Shown: in pieces, positions 7,821 to 16,243 of the stretch
Position numbering within the stretch: the stretch's first letter is position 1
Layout of the letters: each line of letters opens with the position of its first letter
Assembly: GCA_016292775.1 (NCBI GenBank)
Contig: JAEDFN010000017.1
Location: 1 to 36,516, forward strand
Direction: 5' to 3'
DNA length: 36,516 nt
Origin: Paludibacteraceae bacterium
Lineage (GTDB): Bacteria > Bacteroidota > Bacteroidia > Bacteroidales > Paludibacteraceae
Notes under the pieces: generated by a model
Databases searched by the model: none
Told to the model about the DNA's origin: nothing
What the model saw: the letters and a program-made list of their open reading frames with translations, nothing else
Made by a program: the position numbers and the translations under genes

Positions 7821-8429
7821 ATGAATGTTTATGAAACTTATACTGATGAGCAATTGGTAAAATTATTTTCTTTAGGTAAAGATAAGGCTTTCGAAGTATT
7901 ATTGCTCCGTCATAAAGAGCGTATCTATTCATATATATTTAATATGGTACGTGATGAAGATTTGGCAAATGATATTTTCCAAGAGGCTTTTATTAAGGTT
8001 ATTTCCACTATTAAGCAGGGTAAATATTGCGAATCCGGTAAATTTATACCTTGGATTACCCGAATCTCTCATAATTTAGTTATTGATTATTTCCGTAAAA
8101 AGAGTAGTGATAAAACTATATCAAATATCAATCAAGAAGGTAATGATATTTTTGATACGGTATCTTTATGCGATTGTTCTATTCAAGATATTATTGAAAA
8201 AGAGGAGTCTTATAGTGATATTTCCAAGTTGATTGCTATGCTTCCTGATGATCAACAACGTATAGTAAAGCTTAGATTTTATTTAAATCTTAGTTTTAAA
8301 GAGATTGCCGACAAAGAAAATATCAGCATTAATACAGCACTCGGTAGAATACGATATGCTATTATCAATATGCGTAAAAATGCTATCAAATATAATGTTA
8401 TTAGAGATTTAGAAAGAGTATTTTATTGA
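7821..8429 (+). CDS. ECF-type RNA polymerase sigma factor (sigma-70 family)
   Basis: An ECF sigma factor directs RNA polymerase to an alternative promoter set. The 202-residue product, counted from ATG at 7821 (MNVYETYTDEQ), carries region 2 at about 27-95 (DEDLANDIFQEAFIKV, then WITRISHNLVIDYFRKK) and region 4 at about 135-188 (LPDDQQRIVKLRF, then FKEIADKENISINTALGRI). A longer start at 7791 would add ten residues with no family match, so it was not used. No anti-sigma factor, FecR or SusC/D genes are adjacent; fabD follows under its own promoter. Its target genes are unknown. Confidence 0.92.
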   Translation: MNVYETYTDEQLVKLFSLGKDKAFEVLLLRHKERIYSYIFNMVRDEDLANDIFQEAFIKVISTIKQGKYCESGKFIPWITRISHNLVIDYFRKKSSDKTISNINQEGNDIFDTVSLCDCSIQDIIEKEESYSDISKLIAMLPDDQQRIVKLRFYLNLSFKEIADKENISINTALGRIRYAIINMRKNAIKYNVIRDLERVFY

Positions 8430-8453
8430 AAATAGTATTTGTATAATATTCTT

Positions 8454-8484
8454 TTTGAAGAATAAAAAATAAATCGTAACTTTG
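8454..8484 (+). promoter_or_regulatory. Promoter of the fabD-nadD operon
   Basis: TTTG (8454-8457), a 19-base spacer and TAACTTTG (8477-8484) match the Bacteroidota consensus exactly. The leader to the fabD ATG is about 30 bases. No other strong promoter is seen before nadD, so it likely drives nine genes. Confidence 0.75.
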
Positions 8485-8521
8485 CCAAAATTTGTTTAAT
8501 GAAAATATTTAGAATTATAAT

Positions 8522-9391
8522 ATGAAAGCTTACGTTTTTCCTGGTCAAGGAGCTCAATTCCCGGGTATGGGAAAGGATTTGTATGATAATAATTTAGAAG
8601 CCAAAAAGTTATTTGAGCAAGCAAATGATATTTTAGGTTATAGAATTACTGATATCATGTTCAATGGTACTCCGGATGATTTAAAACAAACAAAAGTAAC
8701 TCAGCCGGCAGTTTTTCTACATTCAGTTATTTCTGCTATCGTTATGGGTGAAAATTTTGTACCCCAAATGGTTGCAGGTCATTCATTAGGTGAATTTTCG
8801 GCTTTGGTTGCATCTAAAGCTCTCTCTTTCGAAGATGGATTGAAATTGGTTTACGCAAGAGCTATGGCAATGCAAAAGGCTTGCGAACTTAATCCTTCTG
8901 TTATGGCTGCTGTTCTTGGCCTTAAGGATGAAATTATTGAAGAAATTTGCTCTAAAATTGATGGAGTGGTAGTTCCGGCAAACTATAACTGTCCCGGTCA
9001 ATTGGTTATTTCCGGATCGAATGAAGCAATAGATGAAGCTTGTATTAAAATGAAAGAAGCAGGCGCCAAGAGAGCATTGAAATTACCGGTTGGCGGTGCT
9101 TTCCATTCTCCTCTTATGGAACCTGCAAAAATAGAGTTGGAACAAGCTATCAAAATTACTAATTATAACGAACCTATTTGTCCTGTATATCAAAATGTAG
9201 ATGCTCTTCCTCATACAAATCCGGAAGAGATAAAAGCAAATTCTATAGCACAATTAACCGGTCCTGTTCGTTGGACTCAAACTATTCAAAATATGATTGC
9301 CGATGGTGCGGATTATTTTAAGGAGTTAGGCCCGGGAAATGTTCTTCAAGGTCTTATTAAGAAAATAAATAGTGAAGTTGTAGCAGAATAA
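8522..9391 (+). CDS. fabD: Malonyl-CoA:ACP transacylase
   Basis: FabD transfers malonyl from CoA to acyl carrier protein to supply fatty-acid elongation in the cytosol. It has 289 residues, slightly below the common 300-310. The oxyanion segment FPGQGAQFPGMG is at 6-17, the nucleophile S88 is in GHSLGEFSA, R113 is in YARAMAM, and the catalytic H195 is in GGAFHSPLM. It is first in a nine-gene operon and followed 11 bases later by the flavodiiron gene. No other fab genes are nearby. Confidence 0.96.
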   Translation: MKAYVFPGQGAQFPGMGKDLYDNNLEAKKLFEQANDILGYRITDIMFNGTPDDLKQTKVTQPAVFLHSVISAIVMGENFVPQMVAGHSLGEFSALVASKALSFEDGLKLVYARAMAMQKACELNPSVMAAVLGLKDEIIEEICSKIDGVVVPANYNCPGQLVISGSNEAIDEACIKMKEAGAKRALKLPVGGAFHSPLMEPAKIELEQAIKITNYNEPICPVYQNVDALPHTNPEEIKANSIAQLTGPVRWTQTIQNMIADGADYFKELGPGNVLQGLIKKINSEVVAE

Positions 9392-9402
9392 TTTTTTATA
9401 TC

Positions 9403-10578
9403 ATGATTAGACAATTAGTTAATAATATCTATTATGTAGGTGTTAATGATCGACAAAAAGATTTGTTTGAAAATATGTTGCCACTACAATATGGTGTTAG
9501 TTATAATTCATATTTGATAAATGACGAAAAAACCGTATTGGTAGATACTGTAGAGCATCCTTTTGTAGAACAGTTAATTAATCAAGTAACTTCCGTACTT
9601 AATGGCAAGCCTCTTGATTATCTTATTGTTAACCATATGGAGCCGGATCACTCTTCTGGAATAAAAACATTGAAATTATTATATCCTGATCTTCAAATTA
9701 TTCTCAATGCCAAAACAGCTGATATGTTAAATGGTTATTATGGCATTTCCGATAATTTGTATATTGTAAAGGATGGTGATACTTTCTCTACCGGTTCTAA
9801 AACTCTTAGTTTCCACTTTACCCCAATGGTGCATTGGCCTGAAGTTATGATGACTTATGTAAAAGAGGATGAACTCCTTTTCTCAGCTGATGCTTTCGGA
9901 TGTTTTGGAGCATTAAATGGTGCTGTTATTGATAGTGAATTGGATTTGACTGTTCATTACAACGAAATGGTGAGATATTATGCCAATATAGTTGGAAAAT
10001 ATGGCTTACCTGTACAAAATGCTTTGAAGAAATTGAGCGGTACCCCAATAAAAATGATTTGTTCACTTCATGGTCCTGTTTGGAAAGATGAGATTGCAAA
10101 AGTAGTAGGTATTTATGATACTTTGAGTAAATATGAAGCAGAGCCGGGTGTCGTTATCGTATATGGTAGTATGTATGGTCACACCGAGCAAATGGCTGAA
10201 GCTGTTGCAGAAGGTGCCGCTTCTATTACTAAAAATGTGAAAGTCTATGATGTTTCTCGTACAAATGCTTCTTATATCTTAGCAGATATTTTCCGCTATA
10301 AAGGATTTATTTGCGGTTCACCTACATATTGTAATGAGTTGTATCCTGAAATTAATTCTTTATTAGCTAAAATTAAAACAAGAGGTATAAAAAATAGAGA
10401 GTTCGGCTGCTTCGGCTCTTTTACATGGGCAGGGGCTACTCTAAAAAATTTCAAGGCTTTTGCAGAAGAAATGAAATGGGATTGCGTAGCTACTCCGGAA
10501 ATAAAACAAAATATGACCGAAGAACAATATAAAGAACTTTATAATTTAGGTAGGGTAATCGCAGAAAAAACTATTTAA
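9403..10578 (+). CDS. Flavodiiron protein (A-type flavoprotein, oxygen/NO reductase)
   Basis: Flavodiiron proteins reduce oxygen to water and/or NO to N2O, protecting anaerobes. The N-terminal metallo-beta-lactamase-like domain holds the complete diiron ligand set: H78, E80, D82 and H83 (HMEPDH), H144 (VHWPE), D163 and H223 (SLHGP). A C-terminal flavodoxin domain starts near residue 253 (VVIVYGSMYGHTEQM) for FMN. At 391 residues this is the two-domain class A form with no rubredoxin fusion; no rubredoxin or NADH:rubredoxin reductase gene is in the window. Whether oxygen or NO is preferred cannot be told. Confidence 0.95.
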   Translation: MIRQLVNNIYYVGVNDRQKDLFENMLPLQYGVSYNSYLINDEKTVLVDTVEHPFVEQLINQVTSVLNGKPLDYLIVNHMEPDHSSGIKTLKLLYPDLQIILNAKTADMLNGYYGISDNLYIVKDGDTFSTGSKTLSFHFTPMVHWPEVMMTYVKEDELLFSADAFGCFGALNGAVIDSELDLTVHYNEMVRYYANIVGKYGLPVQNALKKLSGTPIKMICSLHGPVWKDEIAKVVGIYDTLSKYEAEPGVVIVYGSMYGHTEQMAEAVAEGAASITKNVKVYDVSRTNASYILADIFRYKGFICGSPTYCNELYPEINSLLAKIKTRGIKNREFGCFGSFTWAGATLKNFKAFAEEMKWDCVATPEIKQNMTEEQYKELYNLGRVIAEKTI

Positions 10579-10588
10579 TTAGAAGTGT

Positions 10589-11401
10589 ATGAGATTAATT
10601 ATTCAATCAAACTACGATAAAATGTCAAAATGGGCTGCAAATTATGTGGCTAAAAAAATTATTGACGCAAAACCTACAGTAGAAAAACCTTTTATTCTTG
10701 GCCTTCCAACGGGTTCTTCTCCATTGGGAATGTATCATGAATTGATTAATTTGTGTAAGAAACATATAGTTTCTTTCAAAAATGTAATTACATTCAATAT
10801 GGATGAATATGTCGGTTTGCCTAAATCACATCCTCAAAGTTATTATTCTTTTATGTGGAATAATTTCTTTTCTCATATTGATATACCGGAAGAGAATGTT
10901 AATATATTGGATGGTAATGCCGAAGATTTTGAATTGGAATGTCAACAATATGAAGAAAAAATAAAATCAGTAGGTGGAATAGATTTGTTTTTAGGTGGTA
11001 TCGGACCTGATGGACATATTGCTTTTAACGAACCGGGGTCCAGTTTGAATTCTCGTACTCGAATGAAAACTCTTACTACAGATACCATAATTGCAAATTC
11101 TCGTTTCTTTGACGGAGATATCAATCTTGTGCCTCGTACTGCACTCACAGTAGGTGTGGGTACTATACTCGATGCAAAAGAGGTTCTTATCCTTGTTAAT
11201 GGTCATAATAAAGCCAGAGCATTAAAACATGCAGTAGAAGAGGGTATCTCACAAATGTGGACCATCTCCGCATTACAATTGCACCCTAAGGGTATTATTG
11301 TGTGTGATTATGATGCTTGTTATGAATTAAAAGTTGGTACTTACAAATATTTTCTTGATATAGAGAAAGATAATCTTTCTCCGGAATTATTACTAAAGTA
11401 A
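10589..11401 (+). CDS. nagB: Glucosamine-6-phosphate deaminase
   Basis: NagB converts glucosamine 6-phosphate to fructose 6-phosphate and ammonia, controlling amino-sugar flow between peptidoglycan precursors and glycolysis. The 270 residues are close to the E. coli enzyme. Active-site residues D72 (NMDEYVGL), D141, H143 and E148 (GPDGHIAFNEPGSS) are all present, as is the phosphate loop LPTGSSPLG (39-47). It lies between the flavodiiron gene (10 bases) and alr (1 base). The neighbouring alanine racemase is consistent with cell-wall precursor supply. No nagA or nagE homologue is present here. Confidence 0.96.
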   Translation: MRLIIQSNYDKMSKWAANYVAKKIIDAKPTVEKPFILGLPTGSSPLGMYHELINLCKKHIVSFKNVITFNMDEYVGLPKSHPQSYYSFMWNNFFSHIDIPEENVNILDGNAEDFELECQQYEEKIKSVGGIDLFLGGIGPDGHIAFNEPGSSLNSRTRMKTLTTDTIIANSRFFDGDINLVPRTALTVGVGTILDAKEVLILVNGHNKARALKHAVEEGISQMWTISALQLHPKGIIVCDYDACYELKVGTYKYFLDIEKDNLSPELLLK

Positions 11402-11402
11402 A

Positions 11403-12938
11403 ATGAGTCAACCTCGTTATGAAGTAGAACCGGGCATTAATAATTGCTTGATAATTAGAGATAGTCATAGTTCTGATTTGACTTCTCTAACTAAACATGC
11501 TCTTACTTTTTTGGAACAGCAGTCTGCGAATAGCTATGTTCGTAGAACGTTAATCGTGTCGGATATTGATGGTAATGATTTAGCTAATGAGATGTTTTTT
11601 GTAAACATTCAAAAGGTTATTAAGAGTAAAAGCGTAAATCGCATCATCTTTATTGGCCCCGAATTGTATAGTAGGGTATCTCTGTTCTCAGAGATGGAAG
11701 ACAAATTATTTTTTAAAAATACAAAAGAGTTTTTGTCGAGCAATTTAATCGCTTCGCTATCGAATGAAGTTTTATTATTAAAAATCGCTCCTCAATTCGA
11801 TCCTAATAGAATATTGTTTCATCTTCAGCAGATATCCCATGATACTGTTATGGAGATTAATTTTGATGCCTTATTTCATAACGTTGATCATTTTAGATCT
11901 AAATTAAAACCAACTACAAAGTTGATGTGCATGGTAAAAGCTTCTGCTTATGGTAGTGGCTCTGTTGAAGTAGCTCAAGCTCTTCAGCATTATGGGTGCG
12001 ACTATTTAGCTGTGGCTTTTGTAAATGAGGGTGTAGAATTACGAAATGCCGGCATAAAATTGCCAATATTAGTGTTAGATCCTGTAATGCCTGCTATTCA
12101 TCATCTTTTTAAATATAATTTGGAACCTGAAGTTGGATCTTTCGAATTCCTGAACACTTTGTTAGATGAGATTAAAATCCATAATCTCAAAAAGTATCCT
12201 ATTCATATTAAATTAGATACAGGTATGCATCGTGCCGGCTTTGAAACTGAAGATTTGCCGGCTTTGGTATCCTTGATTAATGATAATAGTAAATATATAC
12301 ACGTTAAGTCTATCTTCTCTCATTTGGCGGCTGCCGATGAAATGACTCCCGAAATGGATGATTTTACTTTACAACAAATTCGTTTATTTGATAGTAATAC
12401 ACAATTTATAGAAGAGAATATTAAATATTCTACTTTAAAACATATTTTAAATACTGCCGGTATCGAACGTTTTCATCAATATCAGTTCGATATGGTACGT
12501 CTTGGAATCGGATTGTGGGGTGTTAATTGTTGTAATGAGGATAAATTGCGTAATGTGTGTTCTTTGTCAACACGAATTATGCAATTAAAAAAAGTAAAAG
12601 CCGGAGAAACCGTTGGTTATAGCAGAAAGGGTATTGTGGATTCTGAAAAAAATATCGCTCTTTTACCTATTGGATATGCTGATGGTCTTGATCGTAGACT
12701 TGGTAATGGCGTAGGTTCCGTATTTGTGGGTGGAGTTAAAGTTCCTATCATAGGGAATATCTGCATGGATTTAACTATGATTGACGTTACCGGATTGGAT
12801 GTTAAAGTAGGTGATAAAGTTGTATTATTTAACGATAAACAAGGATTGTCTGATATTGCCAATCTATTGGGAACTATTCCATATGAGGTGTTATCAAATA
12901 TCTCCGTACGAGTTAGACGATTATATTATCGAGAATAA
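11403..12938 (+). CDS. alr: Alanine racemase with an N-terminal remnant of MurF
   Basis: The racemase makes D-alanine for peptidoglycan using PLP. Its domain spans about residues 147-511: PLP lysine K179 (MVKASAYG), HRAGF at 276-280, catalytic Y406 (GYSRKG) and CMDLTMIDV at 454-462. Residues 1-145 are not part of a normal Alr. They resemble the C-terminal domain 3 of MurF as found in the Bacteroidota MurF-Alr fusion (YEVEPGINNCLIIRDSHSSD, where MurF has DSYNxD). MurF domains 1 and 2, with the ATP site, are absent, and no room for them exists since nagB ends 1 base upstream. Ligase activity should therefore be lost; a separate murF would be required elsewhere. Confidence 0.92.
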   Translation: MSQPRYEVEPGINNCLIIRDSHSSDLTSLTKHALTFLEQQSANSYVRRTLIVSDIDGNDLANEMFFVNIQKVIKSKSVNRIIFIGPELYSRVSLFSEMEDKLFFKNTKEFLSSNLIASLSNEVLLLKIAPQFDPNRILFHLQQISHDTVMEINFDALFHNVDHFRSKLKPTTKLMCMVKASAYGSGSVEVAQALQHYGCDYLAVAFVNEGVELRNAGIKLPILVLDPVMPAIHHLFKYNLEPEVGSFEFLNTLLDEIKIHNLKKYPIHIKLDTGMHRAGFETEDLPALVSLINDNSKYIHVKSIFSHLAAADEMTPEMDDFTLQQIRLFDSNTQFIEENIKYSTLKHILNTAGIERFHQYQFDMVRLGIGLWGVNCCNEDKLRNVCSLSTRIMQLKKVKAGETVGYSRKGIVDSEKNIALLPIGYADGLDRRLGNGVGSVFVGGVKVPIIGNICMDLTMIDVTGLDVKVGDKVVLFNDKQGLSDIANLLGTIPYEVLSNISVRVRRLYYRE

Positions 12939-12940
12939 AT

Positions 12941-13546
12941 ATGGATACTTTTCTTACTGTAAAGGATTGTGCAACAGCTATTTTTAAAGATAAAGGTAGT
13001 AAATTTATTGCTTTTATTTATCCCGTATCGTCTGTTGACGAGATTAAAAATATCCTTGAACAGAAACGAAAAGAGTATTATGATGCCCGCCATGTGTGCT
13101 ATGCATATATGTTGGGGTTTGAACGAAATAATTTTCGAGCAAATGATGATGGAGAACCATCCGGTACCGCCGGACGTCCTATTCTAGGTCAGATTAATAG
13201 TGCTAATCTGACTGATGTGCTTGTTATTGTGGTTCGTTATTTTGGTGGTATTTTATTAGGTACTAGCGGTTTGATAAATGCATATAAAACCTCGGCGTGT
13301 GATGTAATTCAAGCGGCCGAGATTGTTACTAAAATTGTGGAGAAATCATTTATTGCTGTATGTGATTATCAAACGGTTAACGATGTCATGAAAATTATTA
13401 AAGAGTATAATCTGGAATTGATCAATAGTGAATATAATTTGGATTGTACTTTTGTTTTTAAAGTTAGAACATCATTAATTGATATTGTATCTAAAAAATT
13501 TGATAATTTGGATTTTGTACAATTTAAACAGTTGGAAGATGAATAA
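12941..13546 (+). CDS. YigZ/IMPACT family protein
   Basis: The 201-residue protein belongs to the UPF0029/IMPACT family; eukaryotic IMPACT regulates translation through GCN1, while the bacterial role is unclear. The signature RANDDGEPSGTAGRPIL (about 64-80) and VVRYFGGILLGTSGLINAY (about 98-116) are well preserved. A C-terminal ferredoxin-like domain (DUF1949 type) follows. It starts 2 bases after alr, and its last 8 bases overlap the start of the LRR gene. The protein is probably cytosolic. Confidence 0.92.
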   Translation: MDTFLTVKDCATAIFKDKGSKFIAFIYPVSSVDEIKNILEQKRKEYYDARHVCYAYMLGFERNNFRANDDGEPSGTAGRPILGQINSANLTDVLVIVVRYFGGILLGTSGLINAYKTSACDVIQAAEIVTKIVEKSFIAVCDYQTVNDVMKIIKEYNLELINSEYNLDCTFVFKVRTSLIDIVSKKFDNLDFVQFKQLEDE

Positions 13547-14675
13547 ATTTTTACCCCTATTTTTCTTTTCCTTATTTAGCATTTTTTCTTATGCCGCTGA
13601 AATTAAAATCAACGGACTATATTTTTCTCTTGATAAATATAGAAAAACTGCTGAAATAACTTATCGTGGAGAAACTCCATATAGTTATAAAGGTGAATAT
13701 AAGGATGTTATAGATATTCCTTCTAAAGTATCATACAAGGGTACTGAATATAAAGTAATCTCTATTGATGAGTGCGCTTTTTTAGGGTGTGAAGAGCTAT
13801 TGTCTGTAAATATTCCAAATTCAGTAGGGTATATTGGCGACTCTGCTTTTAAAAATTGTATTAACCTTATGTCGGTTCATTTTACCAATAGTGTTAGAAC
13901 TATTGGTGCTATGGCTTTTTGTAATACTAAGTATCTTAATGCTATTCATTTTAAGGGTACAATTTATGATTATTGTACTATCTTGATGAAATCTTCTATT
14001 TCTACTGCTTATGATTTGTTTATTAATGGCGAAAAATTACTAAATCTTCGTATTCCGGATGAATTGGAAAGTGTAAACCCTTATCTTTTTGCCGGTTCTA
14101 ATATCGTTTCTCTATATATACCTTATTCTATTAATAATATTTACGATGCTGCTTTTGCTAATTGTAAAAGATTAAAGGAGGTTAAAATTTCTAGCGGCGT
14201 TAAGTATATTTCGTATAATGCTTTTTATGGAAATGATAGTTTAAAAATGGTTGATTTTCTTGGTGATTTAAAAGATTGGTGTAATATTATTTTTGCGAAC
14301 GACCGTGCAAATCCCACATTTTGCACCCATTCTTTGTATATTAGCCACCAGAAAATTGATGTATTGAACATTCCAGAGAATGTTAAGGAGATAAAACATT
14401 ACGCTTTTGTTAATACGGATATTACTGAAATAAACTTAGGTAGTTCTGTTGTTTCTTTTATGAGTACTGCTATTGATGGGTGTACAAAATTAAAAAAAAT
14501 AGTATGTAAATCGTATATGCCTCCCGCAGTGTATGATCATTTTCAACTAGATTCCGATCAATTATACTTGTATGTACCAAAGGAAGTATTGTTGATGTAT
14601 TTTGACCATCCATTCTGGGGAAAATTTACTAATATTACTCCTATTATGGAACAAGAATCGGTATGGGAAGAATAA
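13539..14675 (+). CDS. BspA-type leucine-rich repeat secreted protein
   Basis: Starting at ATG 13539 the product has 378 residues and a classic signal peptide (MNKFLPLFFFSLFSIFSYAA) cut after about residue 20. A longer frame from 13479 would bury this signal, so it was rejected. BspA-type repeats run from about residue 70: CAFLGCEELLSVNIPNSVGY, then SAFKNCINL, then two LKDWCNI-like inserts typical of Bacteroidota BspA proteins. It ends with the usual cap (LYVPKEVLLMYFDHPFWGKF). No type IX sorting domain is visible. It overlaps the upstream YigZ gene by 8 bases and the downstream ruvX by 13, so an exported protein is translationally coupled to cytosolic housekeeping genes. Confidence 0.9.
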   Translation: MNKFLPLFFFSLFSIFSYAAEIKINGLYFSLDKYRKTAEITYRGETPYSYKGEYKDVIDIPSKVSYKGTEYKVISIDECAFLGCEELLSVNIPNSVGYIGDSAFKNCINLMSVHFTNSVRTIGAMAFCNTKYLNAIHFKGTIYDYCTILMKSSISTAYDLFINGEKLLNLRIPDELESVNPYLFAGSNIVSLYIPYSINNIYDAAFANCKRLKEVKISSGVKYISYNAFYGNDSLKMVDFLGDLKDWCNIIFANDRANPTFCTHSLYISHQKIDVLNIPENVKEIKHYAFVNTDITEINLGSSVVSFMSTAIDGCTKLKKIVCKSYMPPAVYDHFQLDSDQLYLYVPKEVLLMYFDHPFWGKFTNITPIMEQESVWEE

Positions 14676-15076
14676 TGTCGATAGATTATGGCCATGTTAG
14701 ATGTGGCTTAGCAGTAACCGATTCTTTACGTATCACAGCTAATGCATTGACTACTGTATCAAATAAAGAATTATTCGTTTTTCTTGATAATTATTTGAGT
14801 AAAGAGCAGGTTGATATTTTGGTTGTAGGGTACCCACGTAACTTGAAAAATGAACTTGCTGTTATTACTAAAGAAATAGATGTTTTCATTGCTCGTTTTT
14901 CTGAAAAATATCCGAAAATCAAAGTGGAGTTGATTGACGAGCGATTTACCAGTAAACTTGCATTTCAAACGATGATTGATAGCGGAATTAGTAAGAAAGC
15001 TCGTCAAAATAAGGCTCTTATTGATAAAATTAGTGCAACTATTATATTAGAAAATTATTTAGATTGGAATAAATAA
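14663..15076 (+). CDS. ruvX: RuvX/YqgF, putative Holliday junction resolvase-like pre-16S rRNA nuclease
   Basis: This RNase H-fold nuclease is linked to maturation of the 16S rRNA 5' end in E. coli and was earlier proposed as a Holliday junction resolvase. The 137 residues match the family. The acidic residues are in place: D8 (SIDYGHVRCGLAV), D92/E93 in IDERFTS, and D121 in DKISATIILENYL. The start lies within the final 13 bases of the LRR gene, and gmk follows 1 base after the stop. Function is assigned by family. Confidence 0.94.
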   Translation: MGRIMSIDYGHVRCGLAVTDSLRITANALTTVSNKELFVFLDNYLSKEQVDILVVGYPRNLKNELAVITKEIDVFIARFSEKYPKIKVELIDERFTSKLAFQTMIDSGISKKARQNKALIDKISATIILENYLDWNK

Positions 15077-15077
15077 T

Positions 15078-15644
15078 ATGGAAGGGAAATTAGTGATTTT
15101 TTCTGCTCCTTCCGGTTCCGGAAAGAGTACGATTATTAATAAATTGTTTGAAAAAGGATTAAAATTTAGTTTTTCTATCTCAGCAACAAGTAGAGCGCCT
15201 AGAGGTATGGAAAAGAATGGCGTGGAATATTGGTTTCTTTCTTCCGACCAATTTAAAGAAAAAATTGCTAATGATGAGTTTGTTGAGTACGAAGAGGTTT
15301 ATCCGGGTTGCTTCTATGGTACTCTTAAATCTGAAATCGATAGTAAATTGTTAAAAGGGGACAATATGCTTTTTGATGTTGATGTGAAGGGTGGTATGAA
15401 TATCAAAAAGTATTATGGTGATAGAGCTTTGTCTATTTTTATACTCCCCCCAAGTATTGAAGTTTTAAGAAGTAGATTATTGAAAAGAGCTACAGATTCG
15501 GAAGAAATGATTGAGAAGCGTGTCTCTAAAGCTCAATGGGAGATGTCATTCGCAGATTGTTTCGACGTACAAGTTGTAAATGATAATTTAGAAGTTGCTT
15601 TTGATAAAGTATATTCTGTTATTATTGATTTTCTAAATAAATAA
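15078..15644 (+). CDS. gmk: Guanylate kinase
   Basis: It phosphorylates GMP (and dGMP) to the diphosphate with ATP in the cytosol. The 188 residues show the P-loop APSGSGKST (10-18), the GMP-binding segment SATSRAPRGMEKNGVEYWF (about 36-54), the YEEVYPGCFYGT loop, and FDVDVKGG. No residue expected to be essential is missing. It is the eighth gene of the fabD-nadD operon, with 1-base gaps on both sides. Confidence 0.97.
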   Translation: MEGKLVIFSAPSGSGKSTIINKLFEKGLKFSFSISATSRAPRGMEKNGVEYWFLSSDQFKEKIANDEFVEYEEVYPGCFYGTLKSEIDSKLLKGDNMLFDVDVKGGMNIKKYYGDRALSIFILPPSIEVLRSRLLKRATDSEEMIEKRVSKAQWEMSFADCFDVQVVNDNLEVAFDKVYSVIIDFLNK

Positions 15645-15645
15645 T

Positions 15646-16236
15646 ATGAATGTATTATTGTATTTCGGCTCTTTTAATCCTATTCATAACGGGCATATAA
15701 ATCTTGCTCGATATTTGAGTGATCATTATGATTTTGATAGTATTTGGTTCGTTGTTTCTCCTCAAAATCCTTTAAAACCAAAGTCATCGTTGTGGGATAA
15801 TGATATAAGATATAATATCGCCAAAAAAGCTTTATCAGATTATTCCAATTTTTTTGTCTCTGATATTGAGTTTGGTATGCCTCAACCAAATTATACCGCA
15901 AATACTTTACGTAGATTGTCGGGTATGTATCCTAATTACGATTTTTCAATATTAATAGGTGAAGATAATCTTAAAATTTTTTATAAATGGTTTGATTATC
16001 AATACATTATTGATAATTATAAAATTTATGTATATCCAAGATTAGGTGATAATGAAGATAATGATATTCCGAAATATAATAATGAAAATAATATCATTCG
16101 TATAAATGCACCTTTGTTTAATATTTCATCTACCATCATAAGAAATCGTTTACAAAAATCTGAGTCAGTAGAAGGTTTGGTTCCGGATAATGTTATTGAA
16201 TTGATAAATAAATATTGCGAAGAGGGTAGAATTTAA
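15646..16236 (+). CDS. nadD: Nicotinate-nucleotide adenylyltransferase
   Basis: NadD adenylates nicotinate mononucleotide to deamido-NAD in NAD biosynthesis. The nucleotidyltransferase motif GSFNPIHNGH lies at 8-17 and the C-terminal ISSTIIRNRL near 164-173 is the family ISxTxxR signature. At 196 residues the length is normal. It ends the nine-gene operon, converging on the symporter gene with 7 bases between stops. No hairpin terminator is visible at this junction. Confidence 0.95.
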   Translation: MNVLLYFGSFNPIHNGHINLARYLSDHYDFDSIWFVVSPQNPLKPKSSLWDNDIRYNIAKKALSDYSNFFVSDIEFGMPQPNYTANTLRRLSGMYPNYDFSILIGEDNLKIFYKWFDYQYIIDNYKIYVYPRLGDNEDNDIPKYNNENNIIRINAPLFNISSTIIRNRLQKSESVEGLVPDNVIELINKYCEEGRI

Positions 16237-16243
16237 TTATATT

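Noticed and set aside
13479..13538. Upstream extension of the LRR gene by 20 codons
   Set aside because: It would overlap most of the YigZ tail and hide the signal peptide that begins at 13539.
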